Below, in pieces: positions 1 to 6,707 of a DNA stretch of 13,247 nucleotides (the first letter of the stretch is position 1; each line of letters begins with the position of its first letter). Under the pieces are notes generated by a model, which made no database searches, was not told where the DNA came from, and saw only the letters and a list, made by a program, of their open reading frames with translations. The position numbers and the translations under genes are program-made. The stretch spans positions 1 through 13,247 of the forward strand of contig CAZTSG010000036.1 of the NCBI GenBank assembly GCA_964616835.1, written 5' to 3'. This DNA is from JAAOZP01 sp964616835 (lineage in GTDB: Archaea > Thermoproteota > EX4484-205 > JAAOZP01).

Positions 1-119
1 AGCCGAGGGTCAGAACAGTTTACTCAATATTGTTGATCGCGCTGCTGGCAATATCTATTCTACAACTCTATTATTTAACGAGGACTAGGAAAAGGATCCC
101 GGGGATGCAGGGGTCCTGA
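1..119 (+). CDS. C-terminal tail of a membrane protein (partial, 5' end outside window)
   Basis: Reading from base 3, an open frame of 38 codons enters from the left edge and ends at TGA 117-119. It encodes one strongly hydrophobic helix (VYSILLIALLAISILQLYYL) followed by a basic tail (TRTRKRIPGMQGS). That is typical of the last transmembrane segment of an integral membrane protein with a positively charged cytoplasmic end, for example a transporter permease. The family cannot be told from this fragment. The gene would be convergent with rtcB, leaving about 80 bp in which I see no further gene. The other two plus frames close early. Confidence is moderate because only one helix is visible. 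Confidence 0.55.
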   Translation, partial: PRVRTVYSILLIALLAISILQLYYLTRTRKRIPGMQGS

Positions 120-202
120 AGAAAGCGCACGCTATCCCTAGTAAACACGTTTAAGACAGTGTTTCCTCCACCTATTTGTTGGCTTGATGCGGCTATTCTC
201 CC

Positions 203-1651
203 CTATCCTTTCACAACCCCTAGGGGTATTAGTCTCGCAACCTTCCTAGAAATATTCGCCTTATGAGTTACGTCGACAACGAGATCAGGATCCTTATAGG
301 CTCCAGGTGCTTCCTCAGCCACCAGGTTCATGTCTGCAACCCTCAGGTATACGCCCCTCTCCTCAAGCATGTTTCGAATCTGCCTGCTTGTAAATCTTCG
401 CATCGCCTCGTTCCTACTGAGCATTCTCCCAGCACCGTGCGCGGTTGAGCCGAAGCTAGCCTCCATCGCCCTCCCCGTCCCAACGAGAACCCAGCTGGCT
501 GAGCCCATTGAACCAGGTATTAGAACCGGCTGGCCGTAAGACCTGTATTTTGAGGGTATCTGGTCGTGATTCGGTGGGAACGACCTGGTAGCACCCTTTC
601 TATGAACCACGACAGTCTTCCTCTCTCCATTGACCTTATGATTCTCGATCTTAGCGATGTTATGAGCTACATCATAGAGCACGTTTAACCCTAGTTCGGA
701 AGCATCTTTATGAAATACTTTTGAGAAGCTTTCTCTTACCCAGTGAGTGATAACCTGCCTGTTGAGAAAAGCATAGTTGACGGCACAAGCCATAGCGGCA
801 AAGTAGTCCCTTGCCTCAGGGCTCTCAACAGGCACTGCGGCAAGCTCCCTATCAGGAAGCCATATGTTATACTTCCTGCTAGCAGACTCCATGATCTTTA
901 GGTAGTCGCTACAAATCTGATGCCCGTATCCTCGACTTCCCGTATGGATTAACACAACTATCTGGCCGACTTTTTCTATTCCAAATCCTTTTGCAACCTC
1001 CTCGTCGTGTATTTGCTCTACAAAATCTACTTCAAGGAAATGGTTGCCACTGCCTAACGTACCCAATTGCGGTAGGCCTCTCCTCTTGGCTGTCACACTA
1101 ACCTTGCGAGGATCTGCACCATTAAGGCAACCATTTTCCTCTATGAATTCAACATCCTCCTTCCAACCATATCCATGTTTAATAGCCCAATTCACACCCT
1201 GCTGGACAGCATTATCTAGCTCATCCATGCTCAGCCTAAGCTTCCCTTCAGAGCCTAAGCCGGAGGGGACGTTTCGGAAAATCTCGTCCAATAATTCCCT
1301 CAGAACAGGCTTCACATCTTCTATCTTCAGAGTAGTAACCAGCAATCTCACGCCACAATTGATATCGTAACCAACGCCTCCCGGAGAGACCACTCCGCTC
1401 TTAACGTCGAATGCACCCACGCCGCCTATGGGAAAACCGTAGCCCTCATGACCATCGGGAAGAATTATCGAATACTTGTATATGCCGGGAAGAGTTGCAA
1501 CGTTTAATCCTTGCTCTATCGTCCTATCCTGAGTCATTTTTTGTAGAAGAGTTTCGTTAGCATAGATTCTCAAAGGGACTCTCATGCCTTTCTTAGCCTC
1601 AGCACTTACTTGATATTCAGTATCCGAAACCCTTTCAAACTTGTAACTCAT
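203..1651 (-). CDS. rtcB: tRNA-splicing RNA ligase RtcB
   Basis: RtcB joins RNA 2',3'-cyclic phosphate (or 3'-phosphate) ends to 5'-OH ends using GTP and Mn2+; in archaea it ligates tRNA halves after intron removal. The 482-residue product matches the usual intein-free length. Visible family motifs are GGVGYDINCG (residues 91-100, metal ligands Asp96 and Cys99), GSGNHFLEVD (Asn203, His204), LIHTGSRGYGHQ (His236), YDVAHN (His330) and TAHGAGRMLSR, where His405 is the guanylylated nucleophile. The protein ends in VVKG, with the conserved Lys near the C-terminus. All catalytic residues are present and no intein interrupts them. The ATG at 1651 is preceded by a Shine-Dalgarno sequence GGGTGATCC (1659-1667 on the other strand). 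No archease or tRNA gene is adjacent. Stop codon TAG. Confidence 0.97.
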   Translation of the reverse strand: MSYKFERVSDTEYQVSAEAKKGMRVPLRIYANETLLQKMTQDRTIEQGLNVATLPGIYKYSIILPDGHEGYGFPIGGVGAFDVKSGVVSPGGVGYDINCGVRLLVTTLKIEDVKPVLRELLDEIFRNVPSGLGSEGKLRLSMDELDNAVQQGVNWAIKHGYGWKEDVEFIEENGCLNGADPRKVSVTAKRRGLPQLGTLGSGNHFLEVDFVEQIHDEEVAKGFGIEKVGQIVVLIHTGSRGYGHQICSDYLKIMESASRKYNIWLPDRELAAVPVESPEARDYFAAMACAVNYAFLNRQVITHWVRESFSKVFHKDASELGLNVLYDVAHNIAKIENHKVNGERKTVVVHRKGATRSFPPNHDQIPSKYRSYGQPVLIPGSMGSASWVLVGTGRAMEASFGSTAHGAGRMLSRNEAMRRFTSRQIRNMLEERGVYLRVADMNLVAEEAPGAYKDPDLVVDVTHKANISRKVARLIPLGVVKG

Positions 1652-1653
1652 TT

Positions 1654-1697
1654 CCTCGGGATCACCCTCTGAGGCTTTTTGCTTCCCCGGGTGACCC
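1654..1697 (-). promoter_or_regulatory. rtcB leader: SD sequence inside alternative hairpins
   Basis: In the rtcB mRNA the SD GGGUGAUCC ends 7 nt before AUG. It can lie in a local hairpin in which CCUC pairs with GAGG and GGG with CCC around a UGAU loop (1654-1674). It can also pair with an upstream GGUCACCC (1689-1696), six contiguous pairs UCACCC/GGGUGA plus two more beyond a bulge. Both would hide the SD. That the pairings are possible is read from the sequence; regulation is inferred. Confidence 0.35.
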
Positions 1698-1747
1698 CTT
1701 CCCAGGGAATTCCTTGAATAACTCTAGTAGGTTAGGAGACACCTCAC

Positions 1748-1755
1748 TTTTAAAA
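1748..1755 (-). promoter_or_regulatory. Possible TATA box for rtcB
   Basis: TTTTAAAA on the minus strand, about 100 bp before the rtcB ATG. If used, it predicts a start near 1726 and a leader of about 75 nt containing the SD hairpins. It is an A/T-rich match only, with no independent support. Confidence 0.3.
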
Positions 1756-1791
1756 CTTTCCCCTATAGAAAAGCTGGTTTGTCACTACTCT

Positions 1792-1992
1792 TTAGTCTTT
1801 CAAGAATAAAATAGCCTGCTCTTTCATGAGCGCGATTTCTCTTATAGAATACTTCTCCCTTCTCCTCTCCTCAAATCTTTTAATAATTCGTGACCAAGAA
1901 ATAACTAAGCTTGGGAAAACAGTGGTAGCGAAGTGCTGGAATAGATGGTATGCAGGCATCGGCTGCTTCGATAACCATTCTGTATTTCTCAT
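1792..1992 (-). CDS. Doubtful small hypothetical protein (66 aa)
   Basis: An ATG-started frame of 66 codons fills most of the 392-bp gap between rtcB and the glycoside hydrolase. The product is basic, with a possible helix rich in Arg, Glu and Lys (IIKRFEERRREKYSIREIA) and no membrane segment or motif I recognise. No good SD precedes it; only TTAGGTT abuts the ATG. No TATA box sits at the right distance. It could be a real small gene, a remnant, or chance. Apart from this frame and the rtcB promoter and leader, I see nothing else between 1652 and 2043. Confidence 0.25.
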   Translation of the reverse strand: MRNTEWLSKQPMPAYHLFQHFATTVFPSLVISWSRIIKRFEERRREKYSIREIALMKEQAILFLKD

Positions 1993-2043
1993 AACCTAAA
2001 AGAGTTTAACAAACTTCCGTGGTTTGGACGCCTTAGGAGAGTA

Positions 2044-3897
2044 ATGTTCTTAAATTGTTTTCCTCTATCCTCATTACGAATGAGCAGGATTAGAGATTAC
2101 AAATGGCTCTACTTGACACTTATCTTTTTCACAATCATTCTCACAGTACTGGTTTTACTTATATATCGTACCCCCGTGCCTCAGTCTATGGAGGGATGGG
2201 AAAAGATCTCGCTCAGGGATGTTCGAACGCCCAGCGAGAATCCCAAGGTTTACGAGCTTGTGGAAATTAACATTTATTTGTCAGGTGAAATTAAAGATCT
2301 TTTTGACGAGAATGAGGTTAACGTGACTTGTAAAATTAATCTTCCAAACGGTGAGGAATGGAGTATTCAAGCCTTCCCTTATCAAATGTATGAGAGAAGA
2401 CTAGTAAGGGGAGAAGAGGTTTTAACACCTGTCGGAGAGCCTTTTTGGAAGCTTAGGCTAACCCCACTCTTAGAGGGCAACCATATAATAAACATCTACC
2501 TGTATTCTAAGGGAGAGCTTGTTGATTCACGCACCGTATCAGTCAACGTGGAGAGTTATTCTCAGAACCTGGGTTTTGTAAGAATCGATGGTAATTACTT
2601 GGTTTGCGACGGCGGCTCGGACCTTTTCCTAATCGGCCAAAACGTTTGCTGGTATACGACTTCGAAGAAAACCTATGATTACGACGATTGGTTTGAGAAG
2701 ATGGTTAAGAACGGGATGAATTATGCTAGGATATGGATGGCACCGTGGGCCTTCGGCATAGAGTGGAGTGATAAAGTAGGTAGATACGATCTTAAAGAGG
2801 CCTGGAGGCTGGATTATGTTCTCCAGCTTGCGGAGAAGAAGGGAATATACATAATGCTCTGCCTAGTCAACCACGGGCAGCTTAGGAGGAGTGACGATTG
2901 GAGTGGAAACCCGTATAATAAGGTTAGGGGAGGACCATTATCTTCACCCGAGCAATTCTTCACAAATCCTGTTGCAAAAGATTATTTTAAGAAGAAGCTT
3001 AGATACTTAGTTTCAAGATATGCTTATAGCACTCACCTATTAGCTTGGGAGTTTTTTAATGAAGTTGATTTAACAGACGGGTATAATCCTTCTAACGTAG
3101 CGAGTTGGCACAGGGAAATGGCGGAGTACTTACGGAGTATAGACCACTATGGTCATCTGATTACTACAAGCTTTTCAGACCCCAGAGGGGGAGACCTTAT
3201 TTGGAAAACATCCGGTTTAGATTTTACGCAAACACACATGTATGGTCCCGGCATCAATGATCTTGGAAAAGCGATTTCAACAGAGGTAAAAAGAAAGCTA
3301 TCAGTATATGGAAAACCGACTTTATTCGGCGAGTTTGGTGCTGATTGGAGATGGTTTGACTCACCTTTATACTACAGGGATATAGATGGCGTTGAGATTC
3401 ATGAAGGCATCTGGGCCCCGAGTATGAGTGGCTCCTTTGGGACGGCGATGACATGGTGGTGGGATGTTTACGTCGATCAATTCAACCTGTACTACCATTA
3501 TGGGGCTTTGAGAAGATTTCTGGCGAACGTTAGCTTCAGCAGATCTGGGTTCACGGAGCTTAATTACAGGGTTGTTGAAAACGGGAAGGTTAACGCGACT
3601 AATGTTAACTTCGAGGTTTTAGGTCTCAGAAACGAAACTTTCGCAATGGGTTGGGTTAGAAACAAGGATTACAACTGGTTTAACGCCATTAACAACTATA
3701 GTCTTAGAACGGTTGGAGGAGTCGATGTCGAGCTTTCAGGTTTCAACGCAGGGAGCTACTTGTTTGAAGTCTGGGATACATATTCGGGAGAAAAAACCTG
3801 GGCTACTAGGGTAGAATCCTCTAACGGTAGGCTTGTAATCGAGGTCCCTTCTTTTCATAAAGACATAGCTTTTAAAATAATCATGATTGAAAAATAA
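2044..3897 (+). CDS. Membrane-anchored glycoside hydrolase (clan GH-A/GH5-like, DUF5060-type N-terminal domain)
   Basis: The 617-residue product probably hydrolyses a beta-linked plant or microbial polysaccharide outside the cell. Residues 21-41 form one hydrophobic segment after a basic start, an uncleaved anchor or signal. Residues 50-170 resemble the DUF5060 beta-sandwich found in front of such enzymes (GWEKISLRDV at 51-60). Residues 180-500 look like a TIM barrel. DGNYLVCDGGSDLFLIGQN opens it, EFFNE gives the probable acid/base Glu340 and TLFGEFGADW the probable nucleophile Glu430. A Trp-rich stretch AMTWWWDVYVDQF follows at 468-480. A beta-rich tail ends the protein. The start at 2044 follows TAGGAGAG with good spacing; Met13 (2080) has no SD. 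The exact GH family and substrate cannot be fixed by eye. A flavodoxin gene follows after 54 bp but has its own promoter. Confidence 0.85.
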   Translation: MFLNCFPLSSLRMSRIRDYKWLYLTLIFFTIILTVLVLLIYRTPVPQSMEGWEKISLRDVRTPSENPKVYELVEINIYLSGEIKDLFDENEVNVTCKINLPNGEEWSIQAFPYQMYERRLVRGEEVLTPVGEPFWKLRLTPLLEGNHIINIYLYSKGELVDSRTVSVNVESYSQNLGFVRIDGNYLVCDGGSDLFLIGQNVCWYTTSKKTYDYDDWFEKMVKNGMNYARIWMAPWAFGIEWSDKVGRYDLKEAWRLDYVLQLAEKKGIYIMLCLVNHGQLRRSDDWSGNPYNKVRGGPLSSPEQFFTNPVAKDYFKKKLRYLVSRYAYSTHLLAWEFFNEVDLTDGYNPSNVASWHREMAEYLRSIDHYGHLITTSFSDPRGGDLIWKTSGLDFTQTHMYGPGINDLGKAISTEVKRKLSVYGKPTLFGEFGADWRWFDSPLYYRDIDGVEIHEGIWAPSMSGSFGTAMTWWWDVYVDQFNLYYHYGALRRFLANVSFSRSGFTELNYRVVENGKVNATNVNFEVLGLRNETFAMGWVRNKDYNWFNAINNYSLRTVGGVDVELSGFNAGSYLFEVWDTYSGEKTWATRVESSNGRLVIEVPSFHKDIAFKIIMIEK

Positions 3898-3914
3898 GGC
3901 GCTTCCTCACAAGC

Positions 3915-3922
3915 TTTATAAT
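3915..3922 (+). promoter_or_regulatory. TATA box for the flavodoxin-like gene
   Basis: TTTATAAT lies 18 bp after the hydrolase stop. A start about 26 bp downstream (near 3945) would give a leader of only about 7 nt before the ATG at 3952, an almost leaderless transcript. This suggests the flavodoxin is transcribed on its own. Confidence 0.6.
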
Positions 3923-3951
3923 ACTTCGAGAGGTTTCATGCTCTACGGAAC

Positions 3952-4419
3952 ATGAAGCAGCTTGTTGTCTATTATTCTAGAACAGGGACCACGAGGAAGA
4001 TTGCGAAAACCATTGTGGAAGTTTTAAAATGTGATATTGAGGAAATCCGGGATTTGAAGAATAGGGCAGGCATCTTGGGCTGGCTGAGTTCAGGCATGGA
4101 TGCGACTTTAAAGAGGCTAACCAAGATAGAGAAGCCTGGGAAGGCTCCTGAGCTTTTCGACATTACAGTAATCGGCACTCCTGTATGGAACAACACATTG
4201 TCCACACCCGTTAGGACGTACATACTGGAATACAGGGATTGGTTCAAACAAGTCGCGTTCTTCTGCACCCAATACGGTTCTAAGAGCAATGCGTTGAAAG
4301 ACATGGAACCTCTTTGCACCAAGAAACCAGTTGCAACACTTATGCTGAGGAAGAAGCAGGTGGAAACCGGTGAGTACATTGACATGGTTAGGCAATTCTG
4401 CGCACAGATAGCTCGATAG
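3952..4419 (+). CDS. Flavodoxin-like FMN-binding protein
   Basis: A cytoplasmic single-domain protein of 155 residues with the flavodoxin fold, expected to bind FMN and carry or transfer electrons. The first strand LVVYYSRTGTTRKIA (4-18) holds the FMN-phosphate loop Ser9-Thr14. GTPVWNNTLSTPVRTY (75-90) is the second flavin loop, with Trp79 positioned to stack on the isoalloxazine ring. VAFFCTQYGS (101-110) is the third. The length is typical of short archaeal flavodoxin-family proteins. The partner is unknown. The radical SAM enzyme in this window would need a low-potential donor, but nothing here links the two. ATG at 3952 is the first start after the TATA box. Stop codon TAG. Confidence 0.85.
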   Translation: MKQLVVYYSRTGTTRKIAKTIVEVLKCDIEEIRDLKNRAGILGWLSSGMDATLKRLTKIEKPGKAPELFDITVIGTPVWNNTLSTPVRTYILEYRDWFKQVAFFCTQYGSKSNALKDMEPLCTKKPVATLMLRKKQVETGEYIDMVRQFCAQIAR

Positions 4420-4451
4420 GAAATCACCCCATAGCAAAGAGATTCCGAGTA

Positions 4452-4468
4452 GTTGGCCACTGACCAAC
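4452..4468. repeat. Short hairpin between convergent genes
   Basis: GTTGG-CCACTGA-CCAAC is a 5-bp inverted repeat in the 76-bp gap between two convergent genes. It could help end transcription, but no T-run directly follows on either strand and a 5-bp stem is weak. Confidence 0.2.
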
Positions 4469-4495
4469 GTTCTTCTAAAGACAGTATTTATTTGC

Positions 4496-4915
4496 TTACT
4501 GCCCGTATTTTTCCATCCTGTATTTTTCAATAGCGTTTATTATGCTCTCCCCTAACCTTATAGTTTGTTGTACTGCCGTAAGCGGGATCACGTATATTTT
4601 GTTCGGATCCTCCGAGTCCGCGAATAGAACTATCTCTCCGTCTGGGTCTATGATTCTGAAAGGATATGTCCATTCTACGATGCGAGTTTCTACTAGCATA
4701 CCAAACTGGTCATAAATATTCTCTATCCTACTATCCTTCTCCTTGACTAGGAAGCCGTATTCAAGACATATCTCCTTCATCCTTTCAACGTCAAGTTTAC
4801 TCGAGAAAATAATGCTGAAGCATTCAAAAGTCTCTCTAATAACCTCCTTTATACCCTGGGGAAGAGCCCCAACATATTTTGCTTTCCAGCGGGGAGCCTG
4901 AAGGAGAGCCTCCAA
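4496..4915 (-). CDS. Hypothetical protein (139 aa), leaderless TTG start
   Basis: I do not recognise the family. The product is soluble and mixed alpha/beta. An acidic helical N-terminal half includes VIRETFECFSIIFSSKLDVE. It is followed by a strand-rich block, WTYPFRIIDPDGEIVLFADS, that looks like a small beta-sheet, and then a final helix (RLGESIINAIEKYRMEKYGQ). There is no signal or membrane segment. The frame has a stop shortly upstream and no ATG until Met45, so TTG at 4915 is the best start. A strong A/T-rich TATA region at 4931-4945 predicts transcription starting within a base or two of that TTG, which supports a leaderless gene. It is convergent with the flavodoxin. Confidence 0.6.
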   Translation of the reverse strand: MEALLQAPRWKAKYVGALPQGIKEVIRETFECFSIIFSSKLDVERMKEICLEYGFLVKEKDSRIENIYDQFGMLVETRIVEWTYPFRIIDPDGEIVLFADSEDPNKIYVIPLTAVQQTIRLGESIINAIEKYRMEKYGQ

Positions 4916-4930
4916 TGCTTGAAGGAGTAG

Positions 4931-4945
4931 TATAATTTATTATAG
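4931..4945 (-). promoter_or_regulatory. TATA region for the 139-aa gene
   Basis: CTATAATAAATTATA on the minus strand. Its centre is about 25 bp before the TTG start at 4915, so transcription should begin at or beside the start codon. Confidence 0.55.
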
Positions 4946-5050
4946 GGCAAGGAAACTCATATCTATTTTGGTCATAAGGAAGAGGATTGATAGTAAAGTA
5001 TTTTTAATCAAATCAAGCCTTTCCTTAGCCTTATAGTCTGTTGAACAGTT

Positions 5051-5167
5051 ATGAATGAGAACACATCGTGTCTACAGCATCCGGTTGATAAAAAGATTCT
5101 TGATAGATTTAATAAGACAGCCCTGGTATCTAAAAAATACTACGGTTCAAGCGAGAAATACGCGTAA
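5051..5167 (+). CDS. Candidate 38-codon small ORF (very uncertain)
   Basis: ATG 5051 to TAA 5165-5167 encodes a polar, Lys-rich peptide starting MNENTSCLQHPVDKK. It occupies the only gap (4916-5139) between the 139-aa gene and the DUF2139-like gene and runs 28 bp into the 3' end of the latter on the opposite strand. There is no SD. An A/T stretch at 4998-5011 could be a TATA box. It may be a small protein, the surviving start of a lost gene, or chance. I see nothing else in this gap besides the upstream promoter. Confidence 0.2.
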   Translation: MNENTSCLQHPVDKKILDRFNKTALVSKKYYGSSEKYA

Positions 5168-6609
5168 ATTCCTTCGATATCTCTGTTCGGCTTAAATGCA
5201 ATCATATTATCATAACTGCTGAGATCGATAGTGTTCCAACCCGGCTTAAGCTCCACATCGTCAAACTCTGTATAGTCAACAGCACCCAGTATGTAGTTTG
5301 CAATTCTTAGCGTAGTCTCTGAAGGTGTTTTCACTTTTAGCTTCTTTCTGGTAAATCCCCTCACCGGTATTCCTCCGACCCAACCGTTTAAACCCATCGA
5401 CGACTTGTAGAGACCATGTAGAACACCAATCCTAACACTGTTTAACGGCTTTCCTAAGACTGTTTTAAGCTCAAGTATGAATATGGTGCCTGTATCGCTT
5501 CTCCAGGTTAGGATAGCTTCATGATTAACACAAGAAGCATGCATATAGAGATACTTGCCGTCAAAAGCCATCCCGGATAGGTAGAATGAATGCATAAGTA
5601 TTTGAGGCGAGAGAGAATCGAATCTAAGCAAGACCGGCGTGTTTAAAGCATCGTCACCAATCATCTCTTGAGTATTTACTGGAAGCAATACTGAATTGTT
5701 TATACTAATAGGCTTCTGCATCCTTGCACCCGACCTAGTCCATATTCTGTCCAGCTTATAGCATGCGAAAAACGGATACGCCATCATTTTTTTAGATGAG
5801 CCTACTCTCCATTCTTGGACGGAAACTATTGCAGGTCCTTGAATTAAGAAGGGGAAGCCGCTGACTCTGAAAGATGCTCCTCCAAAAGTAATCGGGATTT
5901 CCCAAGTGGAGCCGTCGAACGCAGGGATTGTTGAAACCGACTCATGTTGTCCCTTCTGAGGATTGTAAGCATAGAGTGCCTTGTCATGCCAACTACTCAT
6001 CAGAATCGTATCTTGATATACGATCATTTTATACGTATTTCCGAAGAGCATGTTTTCCATTTTTCCACTGGACAAGTCGAACACGTACAGTCCTTGATCA
6101 CCGCCCCAGTTAACGTCGCCACGAGCAACCCATAAAACTTCTTTCTTAGGATCATACAATAAGTCTGTTACTTCAGCATACCAGTAGTGCTTCTCTATCT
6201 TCTCATCCCATCTTTTTATCCATAGAAGCTCAATCCTCCCGTTCTCATCTATAGCGTGTATGTGGCTGAATTTTCCACTTCTATCTGCATACTCAAACTC
6301 TTGCTTATCAGGATTTCTCCTAGTGGGAGCTTCACCCCAGCCTCCGAAGAAAACCCTGTCTCGCGAAACCTCCATTGCCCCATGAGTATCGCCGGCTGCA
6401 CGAGGCTCTGGGCCGCATTTCTCATACTTGTAGACGAGTTTACCGCCAACATAGAGTTCAGCACAATTACCGTCATGGAAAACAAGTTCTCTCAGCTTAG
6501 GGTGTATAGCCAGATATCCGTGTCCGCCCGCAGCCGTAATAGCTACACCCAGCCTAGGCAGTATAGGGATTTGTTCAAACAATCTTGAGCAAGCACCCAT
6601 ATGATTCAC
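5140..6609 (-). CDS. DUF2139-like beta-rich protein (489 aa), probable beta-propeller
   Basis: The function is unknown. The sequence resembles the archaeal DUF2139 family, recognised from general features rather than a search. It has repeated propeller-like strand blocks: GGHGYLAIHPKLRELVFHDG (28-47), GDTHGAMEVSRDRVFFGGWG (73-92), HIHAIDENGRIELLWIKRW and LLYDPKKEVLWVARGD followed by GGDQGLYVFDLSSGKM. A C-terminal beta-rich segment of about 70 residues ends the protein. There is no clear signal peptide or membrane helix, so it is probably cytoplasmic. GTG at 6609 would be leaderless from the TATA box at 6633-6642; ATG at 6600, three codons later, is the alternative and would give a leader of about 11 nt. 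It is divergent from the UroD-like gene, and the two promoters are built as mirror images, which suggests shared control. Stop codon TAG. Confidence 0.7.
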   Translation of the reverse strand: MNHMGACSRLFEQIPILPRLGVAITAAGGHGYLAIHPKLRELVFHDGNCAELYVGGKLVYKYEKCGPEPRAAGDTHGAMEVSRDRVFFGGWGEAPTRRNPDKQEFEYADRSGKFSHIHAIDENGRIELLWIKRWDEKIEKHYWYAEVTDLLYDPKKEVLWVARGDVNWGGDQGLYVFDLSSGKMENMLFGNTYKMIVYQDTILMSSWHDKALYAYNPQKGQHESVSTIPAFDGSTWEIPITFGGASFRVSGFPFLIQGPAIVSVQEWRVGSSKKMMAYPFFACYKLDRIWTRSGARMQKPISINNSVLLPVNTQEMIGDDALNTPVLLRFDSLSPQILMHSFYLSGMAFDGKYLYMHASCVNHEAILTWRSDTGTIFILELKTVLGKPLNSVRIGVLHGLYKSSMGLNGWVGGIPVRGFTRKKLKVKTPSETTLRIANYILGAVDYTEFDDVELKPGWNTIDLSSYDNMIAFKPNRDIEGIYAYFSLEP

Positions 6610-6613
6610 TCGC

Positions 6614-6706
6614 GTTTACATTGTTAAAAGCCTTTAAATAATTTTAGAGTCTGAATATTCCCGGGCTAGAGCAATATTTTTAGGCTTAAAAAATAGGGAT
6701 GTAAAC
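6614..6706. promoter_or_regulatory. Mirror-symmetric divergent promoter with ATGTAAAC boxes
   Basis: Only 98 bp separate the divergent starts (6609 and 6708). GTTTACAT at 6614-6621 and ATGTAAAC at 6699-6706 form a perfect 8-bp inverted repeat, each copy reading ATGTAAAC toward its own gene, 4 bp and 1 bp before the start codons. Inside them lie AAGCCT/AGGCTT hexamers, each next to an A/T-rich TATA candidate (6633-6642 minus; 6673-6682 or 6685-6694 plus). The centre (about 6660) lies at CCCGGG (6660-6665). The boxes sit where transcription should start, so a bound protein would block both genes. Confidence 0.5.
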
Positions 6707-6707
6707 T

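Noticed and set aside
1044..1370. 108-codon plus-strand frame inside rtcB.
   Set aside because: It is antisense to well-conserved RtcB sequence and encodes a Ser/Pro/Leu-rich product typical of a shadow frame.
3938..3955. Five-codon upstream ORF (MLYGT) whose TGA overlaps the flavodoxin ATG as ATGA, preceded by GAGAGG; looks like a leader peptide with translational coupling.
   Set aside because: The TATA box at 3915-3922 predicts transcription starting near 3945, inside or after the mini-ORF, so it is probably not in the mRNA. It would matter only if a longer transcript reads through from the glycoside hydrolase gene.
3972..4530. Long open frames on the minus strand opposite the flavodoxin gene.
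   Set aside because: They mirror the flavodoxin coding sequence, show low-information composition and lack any motif, while the plus frame has full flavodoxin motifs and a promoter.
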